This document shows, piece after piece, positions 9,551-17,857 of a stretch of 56,911 bases of DNA. Both the position numbers and the translations under genes were made by a program. Under the pieces are notes generated by a model. The model was not told the origin of the DNA. It saw only the letters and a program-made list of their open reading frames with translations, and ran no database searches. Within the stretch, counting starts at the first letter, position 1. Each line of letters begins with the position of its first letter. The DNA comes from Clostridium algidicarnis DSM 15099 (GTDB taxonomy: Bacteria > Bacillota > Clostridia > Clostridiales > Clostridiaceae), in the NCBI RefSeq assembly GCF_002934235.1, contig NZ_PTIS01000018.1:1-56911 (forward strand), written 5' to 3'.

Positions 9551-9757
9551 ATGAAATCATTTGATTTTGTTGCGCTTTTATTAGTAATAATAGGAGCTTT
9601 AAATTGGGGACTTATTGTATTATTCAAGTTAGATCTAGTTGCATCAGTATTTGGAACTATGTCAGGTTTTTCTAGAATCATTTATGGCTTAGTTGGCCTT
9701 TCTGGTATTTATGCTATATCCTTTTTTACCAAAGATAGCCGTAACCATGTTGAATAA
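9551..9757 (+). CDS. DUF378-family membrane protein
   Basis: 68 residues with two predicted helices, matching DUF378 in length and in the conserved GALNWGLI segment near residue 17 and the later YGLVGLSG segment. The function of the family is unknown. AAAGGAG lies 9 bases before the ATG. The transcript would run into repeat copy A, which begins 7 bases after the stop, and then to the terminator at about 9931. Confidence 0.88.
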   Translation: MKSFDFVALLLVIIGALNWGLIVLFKLDLVASVFGTMSGFSRIIYGLVGLSGIYAISFFTKDSRNHVE

Positions 9758-9764
9758 TGACTCT

Positions 9765-9911
9765 ATCAAGTGATTCTTAGACTCAGGTGGAGTTTGCTTA
9801 TAAGGAATACATCTCCATCTGAGTCTTAGAAGAACTTATCCAGGGGCTTATCAGCCATCATCCCCCACCTTGAAGAGGATAGGGGTGTTACGGATGGTAG
9901 CCATCGGATAA
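9765..9911 (+). repeat. Structured ~147-nt interspersed repeat, copy A
   Basis: One of three full copies in the window (others, on the minus strand, at 33094-33241 and 51911-52058). All start with ATCAAGTGATTCTTAGACTC and end with GGTAGCCATCGGATAAA. A first hairpin pairs GACTCAGGTGGAG with CTCCATCTGAGTC. A long-range helix can pair TTATCC with the terminal GGATAA, enclosing a GGGG/CCCC hairpin. Position: directly in the 3' untranslated region of the DUF378 gene, sense orientation. It is either a structured RNA or a small non-autonomous mobile element; see findings. Confidence 0.85.
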
Positions 9912-9928
9912 ACATAGTTGATTTAAGA

Positions 9929-9964
9929 AAAGTACTCTCAATACAATTGAGAGTGCTTTTTATT
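9929..9964 (+). terminator. Terminator after repeat copy A
   Basis: ACTCTCAAT and ATTGAGAGT enclose a 3-base loop and are followed by GCTTTTTATT. It ends the DUF378-repeat transcript. Confidence 0.9.
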
Positions 9965-10194
9965 ATAAAATTGAATTATTAATTAACTTTATAATATATT
10001 ATTGATTACTCCCTAAATTACTACTAAACTTATATTAGTAATAAATAAAACTGATTATTAAATATTAGTTCATTCTATTCTATTCTTTAATTTTTAAAAT
10101 AAAGTTATTATGTTATAATTCTTATTATGTTATTATAATCTAATAACATAATAAATATGACACCATTAAAAATTATAAGGAGGACTATATACAC

Positions 10195-10950
10195 ATGTTG
10201 GAACTTAGCATTTATAACTTATTATTTTACTTTGTAATATACTCGTTTTTAGGATGGACCTTGGAAGTAAGCTATGCCTTTTATTCTCAACATAAATTTG
10301 TAAATAGGGGATTTTTAAACGGTCCCTTTTGTCCTATTTATGGATTTGGAGGATTAATATTAATAATATTCTTAAATTCTTTTAAAAATAACCTTATGCT
10401 ATTATTTGTTTTCTCCGTACTTTTAACCTCTATTCTTGAATATATAACTGGATATATTTTAGAGACAGTTTTTAATACTCGTTGGTGGGATTATGATGAT
10501 AATGCATATAATATCAAAGGTAGGGTATGCCTTAGCTTTTCTCTAATGTGGGGAGCAGCATCCGTCTTTATAGTTAAATTTGTACACCCTTACGTTGAAA
10601 TATTCACAAACAAGATACCATCAAGTTATGAGAAAGTATTATTTTACTTATTTATTATATACTTTATAGTTGATCTTACAGCTACTATAATCTCATTAAT
10701 TGAATTCAGAAAAATTATTATTCAATTAGAACAAATATCTAAAGAAGTAAAAGAAAAATATTCTTATCTTCTAGAAAAGACCGATGTTATAGAAGAACCT
10801 ATAAAAGATCTTAAAATTAAATATGACAATGCTATTATTAGCATTAAAACTAATCATAAAAGGCTTCTAAGTGCCTTTCCTAATTTAATGTCTAAAAGTT
10901 TTGATAATCTAATAAAAGAAATACAAAATAAACTTAAATTTAAAAAATAA
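10195..10950 (+). CDS. Putative ABC-transporter type IV (CmpB-like) membrane protein
   Basis: 251 residues. The N-terminal two thirds contain four to five predicted helices and the family pattern FLGWTLEVSYAFY, RGFLNGPFCPIYGFG and NTRWWDYDDNAYNIKGRVCL. This is the signature of the Pfam family annotated as ABC_trans_CmpB. A cytoplasmic, charged coiled-coil tail follows (about 175-251). Despite the family name no ATPase is nearby and transport has not been shown. AAGGAGG lies about 11 bases before the ATG. It is a single gene with its own terminator. Confidence 0.8.
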   Translation: MLELSIYNLLFYFVIYSFLGWTLEVSYAFYSQHKFVNRGFLNGPFCPIYGFGGLILIIFLNSFKNNLMLLFVFSVLLTSILEYITGYILETVFNTRWWDYDDNAYNIKGRVCLSFSLMWGAASVFIVKFVHPYVEIFTNKIPSSYEKVLFYLFIIYFIVDLTATIISLIEFRKIIIQLEQISKEVKEKYSYLLEKTDVIEEPIKDLKIKYDNAIISIKTNHKRLLSAFPNLMSKSFDNLIKEIQNKLKFKK

Positions 10951-10995
10951 TCAATAAAGCCTTTGGATACTTAGTATCCAAAGGCTTTATTGATT
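10949..10995. terminator. Bidirectional hairpin terminator
   Basis: A 20-bp perfect stem (AATAAAGCCTTTGGATAC with its complement, TTA loop). It lies between the CmpB-like gene and the convergent murQ. Confidence 0.85.
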
Positions 10996-11062
10996 ATCAT
11001 ATACGTTTTTATAATACTAAACTACTTAAATACTTATACTTATTAATTTAAATTAATATAAT

Positions 11063-11974
11063 TTATTTATTATTTAAATCTATTGCTTTAGATATGTACC
11101 CTTCACTATCTTTTAATAACTCTTCACTCTCTTCTTTACCTTTGTTAGTTTCAATCATCAATATACTTAATTTAACATCATATTCTGTCTCTTTAAGATA
11201 CCTTTCTGCTTCTTCTATAGATACACCTGTGGCTAACATAACTATCCTTTTAGCTCTAGTAATTAGCTTTTCATTGGTAGATTGTACGTCTACCATAAGA
11301 TTACTATATACTTTACCAAGTTTAATCATTGTTCCTGTAGTTAACATATTTAAAACCATCTTTTGAGCAGTGCCAGCCTTCATTCTAGTAGAGCCCATTA
11401 TAACTTCTGGACCTACAACTACAGATATTGGAACATGGGCTATTTTAGACATATCACTGCCTGGGTTCATTGTAACACAAATTACCTTTGCCCCTAAAGA
11501 CTTTGCATAATTCATTCCCCCTATTACATAAGGTGTCCTTCCTGAAGCTGCAATACCACAAATTACGTCATTTTCATTTATATTTTTATCTTCAAGATCA
11601 TTCTTTCCTAGTTCCATGCTATCTTCTGCACCTTCCACAGCTTTAAAAATAGCAGTTTTTCCTCCGGCAATTATACCTTGAATTAATTCAAAATCCACAC
11701 CAAAGGTAGGTGGGCATTCTGATGCATCTAAGATACCAAGTCTTCCACTAGTCCCAGCACCCATGTAAATAAGTCTTCCACCCTTTTTTATACCCTCAGT
11801 TATTATATCAATAGCTTTAGCTATTTGCTCTGATTCCTTTGACACAGCTTCAGCTACCTTTTTATCTTCTTCATTTATCCTTTTTACCATATCTAATGTT
11901 GAAAGTCTATCTATATCCATTGTATTAATATTTCTTTCCTCAGTTACCAAACATTCTAATTTCTTAATATCCAT
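11063..11974 (-). CDS. murQ: N-acetylmuramic acid 6-phosphate etherase
   Basis: Cleaves the lactyl ether of MurNAc-6-phosphate to GlcNAc-6-phosphate and D-lactate during recycling of cell-wall sugar. 303 residues, full length. The SIS fold has the hallmark [20 protein letters not shown] near residue 57, the catalytic-region segment [19 protein letters not shown], and [24 protein letters not shown] lies 7 bases upstream of the start. No MurNAc transporter or regulator is adjacent, so the supply route is not evident here. Confidence 0.95.
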   Translation of the reverse strand: MDIKKLECLVTEERNINTMDIDRLSTLDMVKRINEEDKKVAEAVSKESEQIAKAIDIITEGIKKGGRLIYMGAGTSGRLGILDASECPPTFGVDFELIQGIIAGGKTAIFKAVEGAEDSMELGKNDLEDKNINENDVICGIAASGRTPYVIGGMNYAKSLGAKVICVTMNPGSDMSKIAHVPISVVVGPEVIMGSTRMKAGTAQKMVLNMLTTGTMIKLGKVYSNLMVDVQSTNEKLITRAKRIVMLATGVSIEEAERYLKETEYDVKLSILMIETNKGKEESEELLKDSEGYISKAIDLNNK

Positions 11975-12100
11975 TATATATCCTCCTATAAAAATATTCT
12001 ACATTCCCATTATAATGCCTATTTTCATAAATATCAATATTTTATGAAACTTTATTTCTTGACCTTCTTCAAAGTATTTTTAGCATATTTCTATAAAGTT

Positions 12101-12811
12101 TTATATATCTAGATTCTTACACATTAAATTTCTCAAATCATCAGATAGTGTATTTTCTTCTTCTTTAGTTAAATCTTTTGTATATATAGGTTTGTCTATT
12201 ATAATCTTAACAGAGGCTCTTTTAAGCGATCCCGTTTCTTCAAAGGCTTTGTAAGTCCCATTAATAGATATAGGAACTATAGGAACCTTAGATTTTGTAG
12301 CAAGTTTTAAGCTTCCTTTTTTAAATTTCCCCATATGTTTTGATTTACTTCTAGTACCCTCAGGAAATATGCCCATGGAATAGCCTTCCTTTAAATACTG
12401 AACCCCTTCATTTATAGTTTTTATAGCTTCTCTTGCATTATTCCTATCTATAAATACGCTTTTTATATCTAGCATCCAGCTCTTATATACTGGTATCTTT
12501 TCTAATTCCTTTTTAGCTACAAAACCTATAGGTTTATCAATAGCATAAATAAGTGCTGGAACATCAAAATAGCTTTGATGATTAGACACAAATAAGCAGG
12601 CTTCCTTTGGGATATTATCCTTTCCTATTACCTCTATCTCCATACCAATTATTTTTATAGTTTTTATAGACCAGTTACTTACAACCTTTTTAGTATATTG
12701 AAATGCTGCCTCTTTACCTTTGAATACCCTAATAAAATGAAACTTTATTCTCTTAAGTCCTATAAATATCATGTATAATCCGTAGTATATTTCTACAAAA
12801 AAAGATTTCAT
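12101..12811 (-). CDS. plsC: 1-acyl-sn-glycerol-3-phosphate acyltransferase-like protein
   Basis: Transfers an acyl group to lysophosphatidic acid to make phosphatidic acid at the inner face of the membrane. 236 residues. The catalytic HX4D motif is NHQSYFD (H78, D83) and the phosphate-binding motif is FPEGTRS (149-155). The hydrophobic N-terminus would anchor it. It is a single gene with its own ribosome site. The PlsC superfamily includes other acyltransferases, so the acceptor is inferred. Confidence 0.9.
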   Translation of the reverse strand: MKSFFVEIYYGLYMIFIGLKRIKFHFIRVFKGKEAAFQYTKKVVSNWSIKTIKIIGMEIEVIGKDNIPKEACLFVSNHQSYFDVPALIYAIDKPIGFVAKKELEKIPVYKSWMLDIKSVFIDRNNAREAIKTINEGVQYLKEGYSMGIFPEGTRSKSKHMGKFKKGSLKLATKSKVPIVPISINGTYKAFEETGSLKRASVKIIIDKPIYTKDLTKEEENTLSDDLRNLMCKNLDI

Positions 12812-12966
12812 CCCACCACATCCTTTTATAAGTTAGTCAAAGTAATTATACTCACTTATAAATTAAAATTCAACATAAACACTTTTATAGTAGCAATAAA
12901 AATGATAAACTATTGTAATAAGTTATTAAACTTACTATTAAACTTACTATACAAGGAGTGATACAT

Positions 12967-13833
12967 TTGAAACCAAGGCATTTTAAAATTTTATTTCCTA
13001 TCTTTCTAGCCCTTATGTTAATTTTTACATCCTGTGCTAGTATTAATACTTCAAGTGATGGTGGAAATAATTCTAATACTGATAACCTTAAAGTACACTA
13101 TATAGATGTAGGACAAGGAGATTCTATATTAGTTCAGTATAAAGACAAAAACATGTTAATAGATGCAGGTCCTAAATCAAGTTCTGATAAATTAATTAAT
13201 TATCTAAAGAGCGTTGGAGTAAAAAATATAAACATATTAATAGCTACACATCCTCATGAAGATCATATAGGAGGAATGGTTGCTGTATTAAATACCTTTC
13301 CTGTAGAAAAGTTTTATGCTCCTAAAAAAACAAATACAACAAAGGTATTTGAAAATATGGTATCTAAGCTAAAAGAAAAGGACCTTAAAATTAATGTAGC
13401 TAAAAGTGGAGTTGTATTAGATTTTGATGAAGATATAACCGCAACATTAATAGCACCAAATAGTACAGACTACGAAAACATAAATAATTATTCTGCTGCC
13501 TTAAAATTAACCTATGGAGATAATAGCTTTTTATTTATGGGAGATGCTGAAAAGGTATCTGAAAAGGAAATTCTTCAAAAAAACTTAGATATAAGTTCAG
13601 ATGTGATAAAACTAGGGCACCATGGAAGTAGTACTTCTTCGTCAAAAGACTTTTTAGACAAGGTTAATCCTAAATATGCTGTTGTAAGTTGTGCTAAAGA
13701 AAATGATTATGGTCATCCTCATAAAGAAATAATTAAAGATATGGAAAAAAGAAATATTACAGTTTATAGAACAGATTTACAAGAAAATATAGTAATATCT
13801 AGTGATGGCAACAATATAAAAGTGAATAAATAA
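12967..13833 (+). CDS. Secreted ComEC/Rec2-like metallo-beta-lactamase-fold lipoprotein
   Basis: Reading from TTG at 12967, 8 bases after AAGGAG, gives a signal peptide with lipobox cysteine at residue 23 (LIFTSC). The GTG at 12958 overlaps the ribosome site and is rejected. The mature part has VHYIDVGQGDSILVQ and the metal site THPHEDHIGG (H95, H97, D99, H100), then FMGDAE and KLGHHGSSTSSS. This is the isolated MBL domain found at the C-terminus of ComEC, here a stand-alone lipid-anchored form. Such proteins are proposed to degrade DNA or other phosphodiesters outside the cell; the substrate is unproven. Confidence 0.88.
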   Translation: MKPRHFKILFPIFLALMLIFTSCASINTSSDGGNNSNTDNLKVHYIDVGQGDSILVQYKDKNMLIDAGPKSSSDKLINYLKSVGVKNINILIATHPHEDHIGGMVAVLNTFPVEKFYAPKKTNTTKVFENMVSKLKEKDLKINVAKSGVVLDFDEDITATLIAPNSTDYENINNYSAALKLTYGDNSFLFMGDAEKVSEKEILQKNLDISSDVIKLGHHGSSTSSSKDFLDKVNPKYAVVSCAKENDYGHPHKEIIKDMEKRNITVYRTDLQENIVISSDGNNIKVNK

Positions 13834-13856
13834 ATTAAAAATGAATTTTTGAAAAA

Positions 13857-13890
13857 TAAAAGAGGACTCATATTTCAGAGTCCTCTTTTA
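13857..13890. terminator. Bidirectional terminator overlapping a coding end
   Basis: AAAAGAGGACTC and GAGTCCTCTTTTA with an 8-base loop. One arm encodes the last residues (KEDSE) of the YprB-like gene, so the hairpin serves both convergent genes at once. Confidence 0.88.
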
Positions 13891-14569
13891 GGCATGGTAG
13901 CTTATTCCAATTTGTATATATATGGAATAGATTTACCACATCTTGTTCGTTATATAATAAAATTCTTTGTATTTTATCTTCCGGCATTCTTTTTATATAA
14001 TCTTTATCTTTCACAACTTTGCTAAAAGTCTTTGCAAGATTAGCTCCGTTGACAATTTCGCCTTCTCTTTCTATACCCATTAGCTTTTCTAAATTCTTTA
14101 ATCCTATACTTTCTTTAAACTTTTTCTCATATTCTTTTTGCAAATCTATATGAACAAAATGATCTTCAAAGTTAAAGTCTATATTATGCTGAGTAAATAA
14201 ATATTTAATTACAGAAAAGTCATTATTACCAGAAAAGGTTACTATATAGCCTTTTTTTTCTCTCTCTGCCATTACTTTAAAATAACTTTCTGCCATAAAT
14301 AGTACATCTATTGCTTCTTTTTTATTTTCTATCATATATTGTGTAACATTTATAGATGAATCTTCTTTATTATAGTAAGAACATCCAAAGACGCCTATAC
14401 ACACTGGCTTTTTATAAACATAGTGTTCTAAATCAAAAAATAAAGCCGATTCATAACATTCTCTTTTTTCTTCTACTTCTAATACTTTGCTAAGATCTAT
14501 GTCTTCTACATAGATAGTATTTTCACGAATTATCACTTTACCCACTCTTTCTACAAGATCTGTAAACAA
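13868..14569 (-). CDS. YprB-like ribonuclease H-like (DEDD-type) exonuclease
   Basis: 233 residues. The RNase H-like fold carries acidic motifs FFDLEHY (D46, E48), TFSGNNDFSVI (D117) and YNEQDVVNL near residue 214, the pattern of the YprB/RNase_H_2 branch of 3'-5' exonucleases. It should act on nucleic acid in the cytoplasm with two metal ions; the substrate is unknown. Its start lies inside the end of the upstream HAD gene (19-base overlap), so the two are translationally coupled. A MIEREGEIVNG segment after the helical insertion is typical of YprB. Confidence 0.82.
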   Translation of the reverse strand: MFTDLVERVGKVIIRENTIYVEDIDLSKVLEVEEKRECYESALFFDLEHYVYKKPVCIGVFGCSYYNKEDSSINVTQYMIENKKEAIDVLFMAESYFKVMAEREKKGYIVTFSGNNDFSVIKYLFTQHNIDFNFEDHFVHIDLQKEYEKKFKESIGLKNLEKLMGIEREGEIVNGANLAKTFSKVVKDKDYIKRMPEDKIQRILLYNEQDVVNLFHIYTNWNKLPCLKEDSEI

Positions 14570-15297
14570 TCTGGATTTATACTGTAAACAACATCTTTTC
14601 TTTCTACTATTATTTTTATCTTATCTCTTACTTCTTTGTGTTCTAAGACCTTTTTTGTTAACTCTCGAGTTGGGTTTATACAAATAGGATGACCTACTGA
14701 TTTAAACATAGAAAAATCTCCTGCAGTATCCCCATAGGCATAACTATTATCTAAATCTATGAAATACTTGTCCTTAAAATGCAAAATTGCCTTTCTCTTG
14801 CTATTGCTATCCCACATTGGAACTACTTCACCAGTATATTCTAGATTATCGTCCATAAGATAATCTGCTCCTTTATAGTCATCAAATCCGTATTTTAAAG
14901 CCATTTCTCTAACTAATTCTTTAGGGCTACCAGATATTATTATTATTTTATGCCCCTGAGCTTTATGCCAAACTATCCGATCTCTTGTGTAGGTATATAC
15001 TCTATCACCTTTTTGGTTTACAACCTTTTTAGCAATAAATTCAACCTGAGATTTATGAAGGCCTTTAACTGCTTCTATATATATATCTGCCATCTTTAAA
15101 AGATAATTATCATAATTACCTTGCCTTTTATCCCATTTTTGGTATTCAGGTCTCACTTCATTATACCACTTTTCAGGTTCTATTATTTCATATTTAACTA
15201 ATTTTTTAAAAAGCTCTCCTATAAGACCTTCCCTATATAATGTACCATCAATATCAAAAAATGCTGCAATATTGGTACCTTTGTCTGAAATCATCAT
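14551..15297 (-). CDS. HAD-superfamily IB phosphatase
   Basis: About 248 residues. Motif I AAFFDIDGTLYREGL, motif II IIISGSPKELV, and motif III/IV YAYGDTAGDFSMFKSVGHP give a complete HAD active site, with the helical C1 cap of the SerB/IB group between I and II. Substrates in this group are small phosphomonoesters; which one is not clear. I take the ATG at 15297; the ORF could also begin at GTG 15303, which sits in AGGTAGGTG. It is the first gene of a two-gene operon with the YprB-like nuclease, an unusual pairing. Confidence 0.85.
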   Translation of the reverse strand: MMISDKGTNIAAFFDIDGTLYREGLIGELFKKLVKYEIIEPEKWYNEVRPEYQKWDKRQGNYDNYLLKMADIYIEAVKGLHKSQVEFIAKKVVNQKGDRVYTYTRDRIVWHKAQGHKIIIISGSPKELVREMALKYGFDDYKGADYLMDDNLEYTGEVVPMWDSNSKRKAILHFKDKYFIDLDNSYAYGDTAGDFSMFKSVGHPICINPTRELTKKVLEHKEVRDKIKIIVERKDVVYSINPDCLQIL

Positions 15298-15475
15298 TTT
15301 CACCTACCTTTCTTAATAATTAATTATTTACTTTTACATTTATATTTGCCTCTTTTTTATTTTATCATAAGAAACTTATATTTATAGTATAATATCATGA
15401 AATTAATATAGGTTCAACTTTAACTGACATCATTATTAATAGATAGTTATTTTTTTATCAGCACTTATAATAGTA

Positions 15476-15504
15476 TTGACTTGTTAATAACAAGATGGTA
15501 TTAT
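15476..15504 (+). promoter_or_regulatory. Sigma-A promoter of the feo operon with palindromic spacer
   Basis: -35 TTGACT (15476-15481) and -10 TATTAT (15499-15504) with a 17-base spacer. The spacer contains CTTGTTAATAACAAG (15480-15494), a perfect 7-bp inverted repeat around one base, well placed for an operator. Confidence 0.75.
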
Positions 15505-15516
15505 AAGAACATGGTA

Positions 15517-15533
15517 TTGATAATGATTTTCAA
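15517..15533 (+). promoter_or_regulatory. Fur-like box
   Basis: TTGATAATGATTTTCAA is close to the Fur consensus core (GATAATGATAATCATTATC) and nearly palindromic. It lies 13 bases downstream of the -10 element and just before the feoA ribosome site. Iron-Fur repression of this operon is the simple reading. Confidence 0.7.
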
Positions 15534-15546
15534 CGGGGGTGTTTTA

Positions 15547-15774
15547 ATGTGTATTTGTGATTTAAAAATAGGTGAAATTGGTACTGTAATGTCTATCTGT
15601 GGTGACGATAAGCTAACTAAGAGGTTACTTGCATTAGGTTGTGTTGAAGGTACAGAGGTTTTTGTAAAACGCTTTGCTCCACTTGGTGACCCTATTGTAA
15701 TAAACTTTAGAGGCTTCGATATGGCCATTAGAAAAACAGATGCTAAAAATATATATATAAATAATTTAATATAG
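15547..15774 (+). CDS. feoA: Ferrous iron transport protein A
   Basis: A 75-residue SH3-like FeoA: KIGEIGTVMSICGDDKLTKR, LALGCVEGTEVFVKRFAPLG, then FDMAIRKTDAKNI. FeoA supports FeoB-driven Fe2+ uptake at the cytoplasmic face. The ATG at 15547 follows GGGGG by 8 bases; upstream in-frame codons back to 15481 lie in the promoter and Fur box and are not translated. feoB begins 18 bases later. Confidence 0.93.
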   Translation: MCICDLKIGEIGTVMSICGDDKLTKRLLALGCVEGTEVFVKRFAPLGDPIVINFRGFDMAIRKTDAKNIYINNLI

Positions 15775-15792
15775 TTTTTAAGGAGGACAAGT

Positions 15793-17562
15793 ATGATAAC
15801 AGCAGCTTTGTTAGGTAACCCAAATGTAGGTAAAACTACACTATTTAATGCATTAACAGGTTCTAACCAATATGTAGGAAATTGGCCCGGAGTTACTGTA
15901 GAAAAAAAAGAAGGTTTCGCTTACAAAAATTTAAAGATTGTTGATTTACCGGGAATTTATGCTATGGATACCTATTCTAATGAAGAAAAAGTTTCTAAAA
16001 GTTTTTTAGAAAACGGTAATGTAGATGTAATAATAAATATTGTAGATGCTTCAAATTTAAATAGAAATTTATATCTTACAACGCAACTAAAACAATTCAA
16101 TAAACCAATAATTTTAATTTTAAATATGATGGATGTAGCTGAGTCTAAGGGTAAAACTATAGATATTAAATCTCTTTCTAAAGCTCTAAATGTTACTGTA
16201 ATACCTATGATTGCAAGTAAGAGAAAAGGTATAAAATCTATACTAGAAACTATCGAAAAAAAGGAATATGTAATGCCTTCTGCTGATAATGATTATTATT
16301 TTCCCAGTGAAAAATCCACATACAAATATATAGAAAATGTTTTATCTACATGTGTATCTAAGGCTTCTTCTAAAAATAATATAAGCACTTCAGATAAAAT
16401 TGATAAAGTAATATTAAATCCATTTTTAGCTTATTTAATATTTATAGGCATTATGTTTTTAATTTTTAAGGTTACCTTTAATTGGATTGGACAACCTTTA
16501 TCGGACATGTTAGATAATTTTGTTTCAAATAGCTTTTCACCTTTTATAGAAGGTTTATTAGAAAGCTCTAGCCCTTGGTTTTCTTCCCTTATAGTTGAAG
16601 GAATTATAGCAGGTGTTGGATCTGTAATAGTTTTTATACCTATAATCCTTACATTATTTTTCTGCATATCCATATTAGAAGATAGTGGATACATGGCTCG
16701 TGTCGCTTTTATAATGGATAAACTAATGAGAAAAATGGGACTATCCGGTAAAGCCTTTATTCCTTTTGTTATAGGATTTGGTTGCTCTGTACCCGCTATA
16801 ATGTCAGCTAGAACCTTAGAAAGTGAAAAAGATAGAAAGCTTACAGCTCTTTTAGTTCCACTTATGTCTTGTAATGCAAGGCTACCCGTTTATGCTGTAT
16901 TTGCTTCAGCCTTTTTTCCTAAAAATGCTGATATACTAGTTTTATCCCTTTATTTATTAGGTATTGTTATGGCCTTTCTTTTAGGTATATTATTTAAAAA
17001 TACTATATTTAAAAAGGATGAAGAACCTTTCATAATTGAATTACCTGAATACAAATTACCTGAAGCAAAAAATTTATTAAGACATACCTGGGATAAAGGT
17101 AAAGGATTTGCAAAAAAAGCTGGTACTATAATATTTGCAATGTCCGTAGTAATTTGGGTATTATCTAAATTTAGCTTTGGTGGATATACTGAAACCATAT
17201 CTGAAAGCCTTTTAGCTAGCATAGGTAGTGTTATAGCACCTTTGTTAAGGCCTTTAGGCTTTGGAAACTGGGAGGCTGCTGTATCGCTATTAACAGGCTT
17301 TGTTGCTAAGGAGTCTGTAGTATCAACTATGGGAGTTATATATGGGGATCAACTTTCAGCAATATTACCCCTTCACTTTACATCTATTGCAGCAATATCT
17401 TTCTTAGTATTTGTATTGTTATATACTCCTTGCGTAGCTGTTATAGCCACTTTAAAGAAAGAATATGGTCATAAGATGGCTATCTTCTCAATAACCTATC
17501 AGCTTGCATTAGCTTGGATAATGTCTTTCATAGTATTCAACATTGGGAATTTAATATTTTAA
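15793..17562 (+). CDS. feoB: Ferrous iron transporter B
   Basis: GTP-driven Fe2+ importer of the inner membrane. N-terminal G domain: P-loop GNPNVGKT (8-15), G2 region YVGNWPGVTVEKKEG, G3 DLPG, G4 NMMD. The membrane part has the two inverted Gate repeats and the conserved cysteines (GFGCSVPAIMSARTLE, LMSCNARLPVYA, YTPCVAVIATLKKE). At 589 residues it is shorter than the roughly 700-residue enterobacterial form; the loss is in the linker between G domain and Gate and is usual for clostridial short FeoB. AGGAGG lies before the start. Confidence 0.96.
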   Translation: MITAALLGNPNVGKTTLFNALTGSNQYVGNWPGVTVEKKEGFAYKNLKIVDLPGIYAMDTYSNEEKVSKSFLENGNVDVIINIVDASNLNRNLYLTTQLKQFNKPIILILNMMDVAESKGKTIDIKSLSKALNVTVIPMIASKRKGIKSILETIEKKEYVMPSADNDYYFPSEKSTYKYIENVLSTCVSKASSKNNISTSDKIDKVILNPFLAYLIFIGIMFLIFKVTFNWIGQPLSDMLDNFVSNSFSPFIEGLLESSSPWFSSLIVEGIIAGVGSVIVFIPIILTLFFCISILEDSGYMARVAFIMDKLMRKMGLSGKAFIPFVIGFGCSVPAIMSARTLESEKDRKLTALLVPLMSCNARLPVYAVFASAFFPKNADILVLSLYLLGIVMAFLLGILFKNTIFKKDEEPFIIELPEYKLPEAKNLLRHTWDKGKGFAKKAGTIIFAMSVVIWVLSKFSFGGYTETISESLLASIGSVIAPLLRPLGFGNWEAAVSLLTGFVAKESVVSTMGVIYGDQLSAILPLHFTSIAAISFLVFVLLYTPCVAVIATLKKEYGHKMAIFSITYQLALAWIMSFIVFNIGNLIF

Positions 17563-17575
17563 AGAGGTGTGTTTT

Positions 17576-17746
17576 ATGATAGAATTAATAGTAACAGCAG
17601 TAATAATATCATTCACTGCATATATAATATATAAAAATTTAAAAAATGCTAAAAAAGGCAAAGGCTCTTGTAGCAATTGCCCTTCCTCATCTTCTTGTTC
17701 AGGGTGTAGCATAAATAAGATAGAAATTAAAAATAACAAAAAGTAA
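17576..17746 (+). CDS. FeoB-associated Cys-rich membrane protein
   Basis: A 56-residue protein. One N-terminal helix (MIELIVTAVIISFTAYIIY) is followed by a basic stretch and the cysteine cluster GSCSNCPSSSSCSGCS: two CxxC pairs (C32/C35, C41/C44). It begins 14 bases after feoB with AAAGAGGTG upstream, so it is the third gene of the operon. Small CxxC membrane proteins after feoB are common in Firmicutes and are thought to help Fe2+ delivery; the mechanism is unproven. Confidence 0.85.
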   Translation: MIELIVTAVIISFTAYIIYKNLKNAKKGKGSCSNCPSSSSCSGCSINKIEIKNNKK

Positions 17747-17795
17747 ATATTAAAATATTTTTAATCTACGCAAAGTACCTTAAGCTTAATTAATA

Positions 17796-17847
17796 AAATG
17801 TCCTATAATCTTCTATAAAGAGTCTAAAAGATTATAGGACATTTTTT
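17796..17847. terminator. Terminator of the feo operon
   Basis: AAATGTCCTATAATCTT and AAGATTATAGGACATTTTTT form a 17-bp stem with a T-run. It is also usable by the convergent SOD gene. Confidence 0.9.
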
Positions 17848-17857
17848 ATCTTTCTAT

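Noticed and set aside
9758-10194. Group I intron or IStron at repeat copy A
   Set aside because: The element is only 147 bases and lacks the P/Q/R/S core sequences of a group I intron.
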